Assembly (NCBI RefSeq): GCF_037975245.1
Contig: NC_092577.1
Location: 30,531,398 to 30,595,397, forward strand
Source of the DNA: Apostichopus japonicus
Lineage: Eukaryota > Echinodermata > Holothuroidea > Aspidochirotida > Stichopodidae
DNA length: 64,000 bases
Direction of reading: 5' to 3'
Both the position numbers and the translations under genes were made by a program. Within the stretch, counting starts at the first letter, position 1, and each line of letters starts with the position of its first letter. A model generated the notes under the pieces. That model was not told where the DNA came from. It was given only the letters and a program-made list of their open reading frames with translations, and searched no databases. Of the stretch, positions 27,724-42,700 are shown piece by piece.

Positions 27724-30700
27724 TCAGGTTAAAGGGAGTGACTTGTTGTGCGACTGGCATCCACTGTTGTTGGGGAAATAGATTTTCCTTATTGCATTGC
27801 TGCCCTCGTATGTCCTGGTCTTGATTTCCGCTTCGACTTGATCCAATGGATTTATGTTCTGTTGTAAAGAGAAAAGCAAAATTGGGCAATAATATTATTC
27901 CTGGAGGAAGGTAAAACTCACTGTTGAGCAAGCAGTGTCCTAAGACCAAGGGATTATATAAGCATATAAACACAACAATCCATTTAACTTGAAAAATATC
28001 ACAAACAACTGCTTCGGAATGGTTGATTTTGCTTTCCCTATCTAAATTACGAGTTTAACTCGGTTTAGCCCTCGCTTTGGTTTATACCCGGAAAAAAAAT
28101 AACTAGTGATTTTTCGAGTATCATGTGACCTACGAAGTAACCCAAACTGTCGGCCTTATCTTAGTTAATGAAGGTTCTGCAGCAGGAATTGACTTTCACA
28201 AAAGAGCTTGAGGAGTAAGATACAAGCCAAGCGAGGGCTGACTAGGTTGAACTCGTAAAGATCAAACGGACCAACCCCGGTGAAGTATTGCTGGCTCCAC
28301 TGTTACAAGTCACAGCGAAATCTTAACAATACATCTATATATCACGTCCGCCTGCATTAGAACACAGTAATCTCCATATTTTTTTTTTTACATTTGGTGG
28401 TTTGCAAAACTGTCGGAACCTAAATGTGTGACAAAAGTCCACGCTACATATCATCCAAATCCTAGCCTTTGTTTGCCAGATTTAGAGCAAGAGTTAAACC
28501 AAGGACTGCATCAAACCAATGGATTTTTCACACAAATTACATTCTCAATTGACTATTTTGCTTCTGGCACGGTTTTCGATTGTGCTTAGTATTAAGCGAC
28601 AATTGACATTTCCGACAGTGTAATAAACACGTGGGTGTGTGTAATTGTGATTAACATTCATTCATGCACACACTCGCACGCTGCAACGGTGATAACAGTC
28701 AGACCCAAGTGCTGCATACTATCAGAGAGTAGACATTGGATTTACACCAGGAGATGCAGGATTTTAAAGAGGAAAGGGGGAGGGGGAGAGGGTGGGGTAC
28801 CTGGGGTTGTTGATGCCGACCCCGATGTAAGGGATGTGGAGGTCGTCCATCAAAAGAAAAAATTCATATTTTTACGCATGAGATGTGGTGCATTCTGAGG
28901 CATATTTGAACTACTATGAACCTGGTCTATAATTGCAAACATTTAAGGTTGTGTTAATAAATACTTCCTCGTAATTCGTTTGTGTAGGGTTGAAAAGGAG
29001 GATGTACAACATACACCCCCCTTACCACCCCCACCGCTCCCCACCCCCCACCCACCTCTCCCCCAACCCCCATTCCTGGATCAATGCCTCACTTGTGGTC
29101 GTTAATTCCTTGGTTCAGCTATTTCATGATTATCTTAGCGGACAACGTACCTGCATAGACTGATATTTTTCCATGGTTATGAGTCGTCTTGAGATGGTCA
29201 TGTTAATCTTCTGTTCGCTGTTGGCGATGACTTTCAAACAAGGATGTTGAGGAATGTGATCATCTGAATATCTGTACAAATTAAAGAAAATCTCTTCACA
29301 ATTTGTTTGGTGGGTAATTTCATGAAGGATATATTATCTTTTATATTGTTCACTTAAAAATGCACATCTTGAATGGCACATTAATCCTACAAAAATTTTG
29401 AAATAGCAGAAGAGGTGGTTTGGGGCTAGAAGTAGGATCAAAATCAGAGACTGCACGATTACAAACCCTGCGATCTTACCGTTGAACTACCCAGCAGGCC
29501 TCAGATGTGGTGATACCTACGTACCCATTTCTTTCCTTCACGGATGGGTGGTGGGTGTAGGGGGGGTGGGGGAGAATGGGGGTTTTGTTACTCATGGGCC
29601 ACAATATCTTGGCAAAACCTTATCACCAGGGATGACATCAAAGTTTCATTTCATGTAGCCCAGAAAGCAATAGGGAATGGATTTCATGAACAATTTTGAA
29701 TATTTGTGAGTGCTTTACGTAAATCAACAGTGGAAAACAGTGGAAACAAATGTTGAAATGTATTTCAGCTGATTGAGCAGGGAATTTAATGTCTGAGGGT
29801 TGAGAGTATCATAATCATTTTACTTTTACTAAACACATCCCCCCCCCCCCGTAGCACACCTTCAATCTTAGGATACGGTAACCACATTTTCCCAATTAAT
29901 CCAGGGATATGATGATAATGTTAACCTCTCCACCTCCCCCCCCCCCCCCTCTTTCTCCATTTCCTTTTTGACATCAAGTTTTATGAACTGAAACTAACAT
30001 TTGAAGGGAGGGCGCAATTTTGAGGGACCTCTGAGTGCTTTGGTGGTTCTAATGTTTTAATGTTTAATGTTTTGCGATGAAATTATTCAACGATCTGAGA
30101 TGCCTTCATCTGTAAGTCATGAATATATATGAGGATATAGCAGGGACGGTACATAAAATCCGGGGACATTTCAGGTGACGGTATTAATCCAGGACTGTCC
30201 CCGAAAATCAGGGACGTGCGGTCACCTTATCGTCAGAGCCCCTCCTCATTCTTTTACCATTTACTGTTCAGACGACAACTGAAAATTTACTATAAAAGCT
30301 TTTATTGATTGTACCCATTGTAAGGGGTGGGAGTTGGTGGTGTTGAGAGGGGGCAGGGGTAGTTTTATAGGTCATATATGTTAAGGCTATCTTTTTTTTT
30401 AGTGAGGGGTAGTACTTTTATAGGTGTTTAGGTTATCTATTTTCTTTGATGGGAGTACTCTATTCGATTAAGCCCAAAAGGGTTTCTTAGTTTACTTCCT
30501 TTCACATATTTTTACTTATTTGCAGTTATATTGTCTTGTTCATCTGTTATACTATGTGATGAAACAAATAAATCAATTTCAAAAAAATTTAAAAAAATAT
30601 TTTTTAGCAAGTATTGATAGCCTTTATGACTCATAGTAACAATGCACTTACATTTCAGGGGATGGCAAATTAAATCCTCCATTTCTTAGAACTTCCAAAT

Positions 30701-33700
30701 CAGATTTACAATTTTTCAGATAATTTTAGAATGGGAACCTGTCATCTGCTCCTCTATGAAAGGGTAGAGCCGAGACCCTGCAATAATATCCTTAACTGAT
30801 GACATCCTAATAAATTTCCTAAAATTGATTGATCATGATCAAAATCCTAATCAATTTCCTAATTGGATTATCCACAAATATTGATGAAATCCCAGCCTTC
30901 GTCTTGCATTAACCTCCAAGAGCTTGGATCTAGAAACTCCTTAACACTAGGCCTAGGGTTTCTTAATGCAGCTAATAAAGCCTACCATACACCCATTGTA
31001 TCACAATACTTATCATGACCAGGTACTAGGTACAATAGCTGAGTCCATAAATAAGTAAGTTGAAAATTCATGTTCAAGTTGTTCTTAGGATGAAGAAATT
31101 TCTCTGTATTCTTACACTTTTAGTTTTGCTGTAAACCGGTACATTAGAGACCATTTTGCTTGGCATGGATAGAAACCTGGCTGCCACAGGTTTATTAGAA
31201 AGCTATGGTTCAGAACGGTTGGACTCGATCAGTCTCAATATAAACTGATATTACTTATTACATCCCTGTTGACAGGAAGCTTGGGTAAAGACTGTTATAG
31301 ATATAGGCTTACTTTGTTCGACTAGCTAGCCAATAATGAGTCACTTGCATTTGGTCACGCCTGGTATTAACTAGTATTGAAAGATACTGAGAATTTGAGA
31401 TAACTTTCCATCATTATTAGACATTTCTTGTTGCAGTGTTTATTTTCTATACTGAAACCTGACAGATATTGTGGATTTTTCATGACTTTCCAGGCTTGGA
31501 AAAAATAAATTTCAGATTACCCTGACTTTCCAGGACGAACCTTGGAAATAAATGTATATATTTTTTTTTAATTTGTAAGGTTTTATATACAATAATTTCT
31601 ATGCACCTTTGCATTTGTTGCCATTTGACCATTTTTATGGAAAGCAGTGTAGTATGCAATTCAAGATAATGTGTTCTTTATATTCATTCGACCAATGAAG
31701 AAAGTAAGACTTTACTGCCAGTTTTTGTCAGAGGAACAGTTTTCTTCACCGTTAAGAGCTAATGTTTAATTTGCAACAAGCTGTGACTATTGAGTGACTG
31801 AGTGAGGTGTATACCCAACAATTTATTTCATTTTTTTTGTTTACCAATGGGGCACAATTGTTAAGGATTTTAGGGACTCAGAGAAAACCTTCAAGTTTTC
31901 CGTTTTGTTCCCCCACCATTTTTATATGGCATACATACTCTGCGTTGACCACCGGTAGCCAGTATACCAGTCTGCCGTGAAGCCGGAGGTAACGGGCCGA
32001 AAAGTTCAGAAGGTCCTTGAAGATGTCAGCAAGGTGGTAGCTCATGGTGGATGGAATGTGGCCTTCCAATCTGGAGCAAATGTGGATAGGAATATTTTAA
32101 TAAATAAAAAATGGAAATATAGGAGAAGTGAATCTAAGGAGTTTAGAAACGCATTTTAGATGTCTAAAGGAGAAACTCAACAGGATCTATTCAAAAAAAG
32201 AATTACAATACGAGCAGTTGCGGATTTAGTGAAGGGGTGGGGGAACAGTACAGGGAAGAGGGCAGGGGAGAGAGGGTTACATGGAGTACATGAGGGGTAC
32301 TGCGAAATCACACCCTCAAAATATTGGAATCTTCTGGAAGTTATTCAACCTTACATTGAAGTTTCTTTAAAATAGACTAACATTTGGACAAATATATCTA
32401 TATAAAGTGTCAAATCCTTTGTATCTGGTTATTGCCGTCTGAAAGTGTCCCAACTTGGAAACTGACACATCAGAGGAAAGCTGACAAAGTGGTCTTGTCC
32501 CAATTTTGTATCTGAGACACTTTCATGGATTATACCCCCACATTTAGCCGAATTATACAGTTAACTTCAATGCTTGCACGGTGTTAGGGAAATGTTTTTC
32601 TCTTCCGTCGAGCAGTTCGAATCCTGACCTATACAAGTATAATTCTTTCCATTTCTGGCAGAGACGGTAAACCATTGGTAAAATCACAGAGCTGGAAGAT
32701 AGGACTAAACCAGTCTGCACACTCAGCTATCACCACTATCATGACCATTATCATTATCTTAAAGAATATTTATGCCCTTAGTATTTACCTTATACCATCA
32801 TACCTAACATTGCTCAAGTAACGATACTAGAGTTCCAAAATCTCCTATGTAAGAGGGCAAATCCCCAGGTGGGGGGGAGGGGGTGAGTCACTACAGTCAA
32901 CCATGATAGAATACAAGTACTAGTACAGACTCACAACATGTCTGCTTTACGATATGACAGATTAAATTCACTCACGTCTGATCTTCTAATTCATCGTAGT
33001 GTTTGTTCGTTCCAATCTTCCTCGTTTTCTCTCTGATTCCGTAAGGAGCTGAAACGAGGAACAACAAGTCTGTTAACCAGGAATCGAAATCAACAATAAG
33101 GCCTGGATTGATTATTGGGACATTAAATCCACACAAGAACTTGTACAGATACGTACAATCGTTCTCATCCCAATCTCCTATTCTCTAGGTTAATTTGCCA
33201 ATATAATTTGGTTAGCAGTAGGAGTGGAACCATTGAGGGGGACCCACAGCTCTGTACCCAACCCACCCCCCCCCCGCCAATCAAATTTTGAAGCACTTCA
33301 AATTAGCTCCAAGCATATTTATTGTGACCATAACAAAATACATTGTGGACAAGCTTTCAGCATGCTTCCACATGCGTGTATTACTTACATTTTACCATTG
33401 ATTTACTTCTGGGCTGTTATTTCATTGGTGTTCGCAATACCTACTGATACTTACTGCAGGGATGTAAGTGCAGCCCCCCAAAAAAAATGGAAAACTATTC
33501 GGAGACCCCGGGTGAATGCCGTCCTAACACATCCTACTCCTAGCTCTGACTACTTACACACTATCGTTATGTTAGGCTAGCTCAGAAGTATTAGCGCTAA
33601 CACATCTTACCCCTAGTTCTTACTACTTACACACTATCGTTATGTTAGGCTAGCTCAAAGTTACGAATACGTCACAGCGAACTACGGAATAAAAAACAGT

Positions 33701-36700
33701 CTCACATTCGAATGCGATCACAAATATCGACTTTCATATGGGTATCCCGTAGATTTCCGCCGCTCACAAATATCACAAGCGTTAATTCCGAAAGTTATGT
33801 CGAGCACCAGCAGTTACGAAGATATTAATTAGCAGTCCAATCAACGTGAATTAGGCAAGGTTTTTCAACGACAGAAATGAGCTATGGCGATTTAAATTTC
33901 GCACGTACGTAACGATATTCACATGGCACAATGTTGTACAGTGCAATGCGATGATGCGAAACAGGAATGGTATTTTGATTGATCGATGAGTGATAGTTGA
34001 AGTTAGCTTGCTGCAACGGGCCAGGCATTTTTGCCGCGTTGTGTCTTTGATATTCGAACAATTTAGTGGAACTTTATTGGAATTAAACAAAACCGGATTT
34101 CCGTAAAAATACAGAAGACTTACATCCCTGAAGAAAAAAAACGGATTTCCGTAAAAATACGGAAGACTTACATCCCTGTTACTGCTCCCCTCCTTCCCAT
34201 TCCCCTATACCCCCAGCTCCTGAATCTAAAACGTATATGCGATGAGTGAGGATGCATTCGTTGATTTTAGAAAGTAATTTTAGTATGTAGGTAGTAAATA
34301 TAGACATGTAGCCCTGCCGTACAAATCAGTTCGCAGTTGTTTAACAGTCTTGCCATTGCGTGAACTGAAGGCCTGCATAGCCTATCACATTAGGTAACAT
34401 TAAGCTTATGTATGCCCAATGGTATAAGCCAAGTTGGGTTTTTAAGTTGAATGCCTTAATGAACTGGGTACCTGGTGCACCGACCTGCAATAGGCAAAGG
34501 GGTACCCGGGAGTAAATTTTTGGATCGTTCCCATCACTAGTGATGACAAATGTAGACAACTAAACAATCATTCATGGTTTGGATGATCTTCGGGATAGGA
34601 TGTGAATGATTGACTCTAGTCTATCCAGTATTTGTAAGAATTAGAGAGAGTTTTGCCTATAAACAGAATCTGCATCTTTTCTAATGCAGACCAAGTAAGA
34701 GTTTCAGTATTGCACCTGATGAAAAAATCACTTGCATTCGAGGTTGTTGAAAGAAAGATTTCTCATTCGACCCGGTACTTACGATCTGTGACGATCACAT
34801 CAAACAGTTCCTGTTCTCTCCAAACGTTGAGAGCAAAGTCGGACACCATGACATCCAAGTACCGGTCATGTAGATTGTACTGTCGCATGTTGGCTAAGAT
34901 GTTCTCATCATTTCCTATGGGAGAACAGAATTAAATGGATGTTCAAAACTATCATCCCAAACCGGTTATTCAGCCTTAATATATATCATCGAAAACTATT
35001 CTTTGCGTTACTTACCAAAACCTGAAACTTTGCACAACGACTTGACATTTGCGATGATGGACATCTGCGATGAGGATGTATGAAAAGCAAAAGGTTACGC
35101 CCAAACGAGTAAACTAAACACTATTGTGTGGTTAGAATGAGGAGGAGGGGTGGAAGTCAAGAAATGGACCCACTCGAGGAGGGGTGCAACTGACACTGGG
35201 AGGAGGGAGGCCAATGCTTAATTAAGGTTTATCAGGTCATTCTGGACAACAGGAGTGTATTAGTCATGAGGAGACAGGTAAGGTAAGTGTTGGAAATTAT
35301 TAAGAACACTGTGATTACTGTCTCTTTACCTCTGAGGGTGACCTCTCCTCTTGGTTTGCCAAAGCTACGGCTGCTTTTACCGACCCCGTGGATGGTGTTG
35401 ACGTTGATGTCGCATCCTGCCACGTAACCACCGAAATGAGCAGCGGCTACCAATAAACTACCTGTGAAGAGAGCGACAAGTTAGCATGCATCTTCATCAC
35501 CATCATCAATTCATCCCTGCTCCCCCCCCCAAAAAAAAATCTTTCTTTGATGACATCCAAGTTTCTCATTTCCCTAGGCTGACTGTGGCCGATAACTTCT
35601 AAGTACTAGGAATCACCCCAATATAAGTTCCCTGGTGATCTATGATTCAAGTGAGTGATTTCGTTGGAATTGGAGTTGAAAATTGACTGAAACTTAGTAA
35701 ATATGCATACATTTTCATGGAGGAGGTTTATTGTTAAATTTTTTAAACATATTTTACCAACTCTTTTTTTTTTTAACATTAGCTGAAACTTAGTTAATAT
35801 GCATACATTATTATGGAGGATGTTTATTGTTAAATTTTTTAAACATATTTAACAACTTTTTTTTTTACTGCTGAGATGGGCTCTACATATTATTTTATTT
35901 CTTCAAACATCTTGTCCACCAAGAATTCATGGCAGTTCTTATTATGACAATTATTCTAGCATTTGTTTGACTTTCTCACCAGTTTTCATCAATTATCAAT
36001 TTTACCAAACCTACAAGAGACTTTTTTTGCATCCAAAGAATGGTCATCTGATATTTCATATCATTCCGTCCACCCAAATAATTTTCCATGAGAAAATAAA
36101 ACAAATCTCACAAAGTTCTATTTTTATTCTAACAATATTTTCTTTATTTGAAATGAAAACTTGGTCGACATATTTCAACGAAATGTGTTGTCAAAGTATT
36201 AAAATGTATGAAATTCATCATTAAAAAAAAAAAAAAAAAAAAAAAAGCACAAAGACAATGTTTTGACTAGAACCATGATTTGAATCAAAAACCGTATTGA
36301 ATAAGCTCAACACCAAAGACCGCTTTGACTGGAAGCAAGTCCCCATCCAAAAGTAACAAAATTTTACTTCAATTTGAAGGAGTATGTCAATACTGTACTA
36401 ACCTGTACCCACGAAGGGATCAAAAACAAACATGTTTGGTTTCACACCGCCCTGGTTGGCCATGATGAGAGACAGTTGAGCATCCATGCTGGTGTTTCCG
36501 ATAAAATGTCTCGTCTTGACGGAGTACTGATGGGCGAGGTACCTCTGACCTTCTGAGACCTGCAGAATTTAATCGGCAAACATTGTCGATGCAATATTGT
36601 AAAGGAAAATTAAAAATTGCTACAGTACTATATGTATTTTGATTATAAAAATTGAAACCCATGATTTAAAAAATAGCACCGACCTTTCTTCCAACGTAAA

Positions 36701-39700
36701 CATAGAATGGTTCCTCGGGGGCGCTGTTGGGGTTCGGTCCATAGTCTTCACAAATATAAAACAGATCATCTGGATTCTCCAAGTCAACTCTCCCTTTAAG
36801 AGGCAGATTCACCATAAATTGCTGTATAAATGAAAAGCAAGCTTTTGATATGCAAGAGGGTACATTCATCCTCATACTGAAGATGCATGATAACTTTACA
36901 TGCACAGGTAACACAAACTAAATGTCTATCTAACAACTTTTCAAAAATGACTTGAAACTTTCAAAGTCGAATCGCATTTAAAATTCTGAATTCTTCTGAG
37001 ACAAAGTATGTTGTTATATACAATAAAGGATTCTAATGTTTAAAAGAAATCTTTTTTTTTCTTGTACCCCATAGCAACATTTTACACCAATTGTGACACA
37101 ACTGCAACAATGGTACTCATTTAACTGTATAACATTACTTACTTACAAAGAACTGAAGTCTGTATTTTGTATTTATTTGTTTTATTTTCATATAAGATAA
37201 ATAAAATAACAGTCATTGTTTGAAGTGATCAACATTTAGTGAACTGAAGATTGCCTTCCATTGTTTATGCCACCATGTAAACTTTTAGACACAAAATATC
37301 CCATCAAATGCAATTCACTCATTCTTATAGATATTTTCAACACTGTCAAAAAAATTGATACGATTAAAAGTTAGAGGACCTCATGTTTGTATCCTAGCAG
37401 CCAGTGGCGGAGCGTCCATACAGTCGGGGGGGGGGGCTGATGCCCCCCCTGACGGACTCAAATGGACTGCTGGCGCCCTTTTCAGCTCTTTACCACTTTT
37501 TACTTATTCGCGATTATTGACTTTTTTATTGCGCTCTCATCTACCTATTGACATTTGTAACATTTTGTTGGTGTAATTTGGCGATAACACCTATTTATTC
37601 TTCGTTTATCTGCAAATTAGCCAGGCCCGGAAAGAGTCATTTCCGGCGATCTAGGGAGTATCTTTACTCAAAAAATTTCTGTACGCTACACACCAACCTG
37701 TGGTGGCGCTCCGCTCAGATACTGTCGAAAGCGCCCCTACAGACCATTCTCGCCCCTCCTGACCAATACCCCTAGCTCCGCCACTGATAGCAGCTCCTCA
37801 CTAACTGTAACTAATTAGTTACAAATTACATATTTTAGTAGATTGGCAGTTTTCAACAAATTTTCTCTCAGAAATATCTTATTATGAGAGTAGCTTTCGA
37901 AACTTTTGCAACACTTTTAAGCAGTCATTTTTATGTCATTCTCTGAATAGAGTTAACATTTTCTTACATGAATCAGGTCCAGTCTTTTGTCTTGTTTTAT
38001 TTTCTTGCCAAATGAATGAACTCTCCAGCAGAAAGAATTCTCCTCTGAGCAATAACGACTAGTTTCTGCCGCGGGAAGGGCCTTGAGTTGTTCGCAAACT
38101 GAGGCCCTGGTGGGTCCGTGAGCCAGGACTTCCATCACCGTCCGACCAAGGATGGACCTTGTCATGTACTTGTGTACACTTTCCTCATTTGGAAACTTCA
38201 ACATCAAAAATGGACTTTGCTGAAAACAGTTGAAACATGAAAGGTCATTTCAAAGTCAAGATTGGTTAATGTTCCCAGTGAAATTTATTCCCAGTGCAAT
38301 GAAAATACTCTGGGAACAAAATACATTCATGTATTAAAAAAAAATAATGATAATAATTTGACTGCCTCAAATGCAGATAAATTTTAAAATCGTTTACTAT
38401 AATAAGGAATTGCTATTTGCAACTTTTTGTGGAAGAAAAAACTATGCACCACCGTACCATCTTTACTGGTTACCATAGTAGAGTTAAGTCAGTGTACACA
38501 GTTCAAACAGCTACTGGGTGCACAAACTCAAATTTTGACACATTGCTACATGGTCAACTTCAATGAAAACCAACGATGAATATCAATTTTAGCTTTTCTA
38601 TTTCCTAAAGTATTTGTATAAAGGCAGGCGCAAATTGCACTGACCCGACTGCATCTAAAATATATGTCAGGTCATAGTCTGGTTAGTGCGATTTGCTCAA
38701 AATTTTCCTCACGACCCAACCAAGATCCGAAAGTCGGCCCTCGTCGTGACCAACTCGGGCATATCAAACATGTTTGATATTCCGTGTAGGGTCGGGGACC
38801 CTTGCATCACAGTTGAGTCGGTTCGTGAAAGTTTGTGGCTCTCCACGACCTGACTGCGATATGGTACTAATGGATAGCCAATGAGGAAGCATAGTGACAT
38901 CAAATGAGAGCTCCAGAAAGTCAAAATGGCAGCCCCCATTACCCCATATAGACTGATGACCAGGAGATCAAACTGTTGGGTCCACGCATCGGGTCCGGCT
39001 AGTGTGCAGCTAGCCTAAGATCCGATGCTATAGAATTGAAAGCGTTTACTTTTCTCCAAGAAATATCAATATTACACACATTGTAGTACACACTGATCAA
39101 GTTATACCTTGAAAAGTCTGCAGTATTGGTAGACTTAGGAAGTCATCCCCATAATTCAGCATTCTAAAAATTGGTAAAAAGTTCAAAGAGTACTTTCAGG
39201 GAGGAACTGATCTATAGGAACATCTTACCTTCAGATATATATATAAAGGAGTGTTCAGTTACCCAATCAAACTTCTCATTGCAAGAGAATGCTAAAGATG
39301 GGTGGCGGTAAAAAAAAACACTTGTCAAAGTTGAAATATGAGTGGCAATTATTTAAATTTCCAGCATATTTGGGAGGCAATTTTGATGACCTTTCATAAT
39401 ATGAAAACTGAACAATAATGAAGGGGCTTCAATGGGAACTCTATGCAGCATTAAATCACTAAATAATATCTTATCTGTTGCTGGAATAGCTGTAAGAAAA
39501 GCTATGATTTTACAATGGGTCCGATGAGATCAAAGTTAACATTGAAATTTGAAAACAAAAATACAAATACAAACCTTAGCATCGTGATTTTGTTGACAGA
39601 CTTCAGCTTTGATGTGAAGCAAAGAAAGAATTGATGTAACTTCCTGTTGAGAAATTGATCAGTAAATGGTCTGAACTATAAATTGTTTGACAATTAATTG

Positions 39701-42700
39701 CAACACTGGCATTCAAATTATTGCACATTGACATTCAGATGGTGGCACAATTGGTGAGAGAGAGAACAGGAAATTGGTTAAAAAAAACTGGTATAGTAAC
39801 AATTTAGAAAATCTCAACTTTGTGAAACTAAAAGATTTTTCTAGAAACTTAGGTCTACTTATATTTATCATTATTTTTTCCCTCCTGAATGAGACAAAAA
39901 CCCAATAACCATCAGTGTTAGTCTAATGTGATGGAGAAAACTGCCTTGAACACCTTCCATGAACAAACAGCTAAGAGAAATTCTTATTTCTTTTGGAATG
40001 TATTTAGAGATTTAATGTTTCTTCACAGACAATGATTTTGACTTGATCAAGCCTAAATATGACATCACCGAGCCACAAACGTGGCAAGATATGCTTTTAG
40101 CTGTTTGGGAGGGATGTCCTTTGCTAATACTAGCTATGTAATATTGCTAGTGATGTTGGTTGGGGACCAACAACTAGGCCTTGCCAGGGACATAGCCAGG
40201 GGGGGAGCAGGGGGAGCGACCGCTCCCCCCCTTTCAGTGTTTTTTTTTTTTTTTAAACTGTCATTTTTTTAGCATGGTATTTTGTCAGTGCTCTTTTGAT
40301 CTTGAATACTCGACAGCTCCGTTAATTCGATTGTAATCGTAGTAACATTCACGCCTACTGATTCAACTACTTACTTAGTTTGGCAGATGCAATAAGCTAA
40401 ATTTAGCTTATAGCCAATTACAAGCCTACAGTTGGCCACTGCGTAATAAAATACATATTGCCTACCTAACCGCACTCTATGGAATGTCACGAACTGTATG
40501 CACAACAACGTCGAAAACGTTCGTTCAATGAGTCGTCCTAAGTTGTTGCACGAACAGCATGTTATAAAGCTAAGCTAGCAATCTTACGTGATACGCACTT
40601 CCTATAAATAATTATTACACTGCTAATACACTGCGATAACGATATTTGTTTTTAGGTCACTGCATTTCTGGCTGTATTACAAAATATGAAAGTTTATATT
40701 GTCCATCAGTTAAGTTCATCAAATGTAATAAAGTCCAGACATTGGACAATAAACAAGAATCATCCTACTGGAAAACTTGTAAAAGAGCACTATGTTTGTC
40801 TTTCTGATATATTATGTAAAAGAACATGTAAAAGAATTTAAACAGGAAACAAAATCTGCTGATAATGATATCATATGATCAGGGCGTAGCCAGTATGTAG
40901 CACGATAGTGTCATTCAACACTCTACCCGCCGAAAAAGACTATAGGATCCGATCTTGTCAGTTTTTCAACATGTAGTTTAGTACCCGTTTACACAGATAA
41001 TATTTCAGTTGAGAAAACACTTGAGAAATTTGCATCAGATGGCAATCGTCGGATAGCTCTCGCCTTCTCTTATTAGGCTAACTTAAACATTTACTAGCTA
41101 CAGTTGTATCAAAGACATTTCTGAACTATCTTACTATCTTTGCATCTACAAGTATCAGAAGTTGAAAAGTAAGTAAGACTACTCTGTACATGTACCTTCA
41201 AGGGCGGCGGAACCGGGGGGCACAGGGGGCAAGTGCCCCCCCCACTTTTCCTCAGGTTAAAAATGTGCCCTTTTTCTACATAAAACTTGTACTCTTGATC
41301 ACCTTATTAGGTCAGCGATATTTCAATAAGAGATGTAATCCTAATTTAGAACTATCAGGGGCGTAGCCAGTATGTAGCACTGTAGGCCCGGGCCTACACT
41401 TTTTTTGGCCAAGTTATCTTTTTTATTAAAACACCCATAATTCAAATCCATAAGCTTGCTGGACGAGTTTAAGAGTCTCAGACAGGAAAAACTATTGAAA
41501 TGAACGTAGCAAGATTATGGCTAAATTAGGTGACCTATTCTTCTGTCATCTAGGCTGTCATTCATATCGCGTGCCGTTTCATTCAATACTCTACCCTCCA
41601 AAAAAGACTAGGATACGATCTTGTCAGTTTTTTAACATCTACTTAAGAACCCATTTACGCAGATAAAATTTCAGTTGAGAACATTCCACAGTCAAATAAG
41701 CCTATCGTTGATTAACAGACTTTATATGTATAGAGCTGCAGCACTTTGTTGCCTGTTGTTGTCACGATCGGCGTTCCAAGTTCCAAAACAGCCTTTTCGA
41801 TAAACATTTACTAGCTACAGTTTTATCAAAGACAATTACTGGCTATGGTTGTATCAAAGACATTTCTGGCTGATATGTTCTTGTTAATGATTTTAGATAA
41901 TAATAACAAACACAAAAGAGATATGATGTAAAACAGAAACTATGGTGTATTGACTCGACATACGTCGTACTAAGGATCTTGCGAGAGTGAGATGTAAACA
42001 AAAACATGTATGGAACGCCAGAAAAGCTTAAATGTAACATCCCCCTTCTTAAGTATACAAATATACTTGAATGTCCATAAAGATGAAATGTCCATGGAAA
42101 GTATCAAAAGTGATGATCCCATATATCAGGTAGAACTGAAAAACAAAAAAAAACAAAAAAAAAACAAAAGACATGTATACCTGAAATGTTCTCTCCCAAA
42201 GCTCAACTCTAATGCTAACATACAGGTGTAGTGATAAAATATATACATGTACATGGCAAGAAACAACAGCACAAGAAACCTTGCATGAGCCATCATTCCA
42301 TCACATAATCTTTGTACCGAGAGGGGGGCGTCCGGTTTCTAACCGGGCGGGTGTTGGCAACACTAGTAGCCGGGGTTGGAAAGGGGTCCTCCTCGTGGCT
42401 CTCCGAGGGGGTTGGGAGTTTCCCATCATCAAGACCATTTGAAACTGAAGTGGGCAATGGTCTGATGTGCCTACGGTCACGCTGATACTGTGCGCCGTCA
42501 AGGGTCTGTACAGTGTACTTCCTGTCAGACTGTGTGCTGACAACTTTTGCCTCTTGCCAGATGGATTCTGGTGATTTTTTGAACCAACACTCTGATTGAG
42601 GGTTAAGGGTGGGTGGTTCCCGATGATGGGTGGCATAGGATTCAGTGTGCTTTTGCTTCCTTACCACAATACTCTCTTCTCTCTCACTCGTGGAAAACTG

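Noticed and set aside
35016-35064. A 49-nt candidate exon between TRMT11 exons 6 and 7 (minus strand)
   Set aside because: It has plausible splice sites, but joining it breaks the frame and gives a stop. Exon 6 joins directly to 34914 and restores the conserved RG-DENI alignment.
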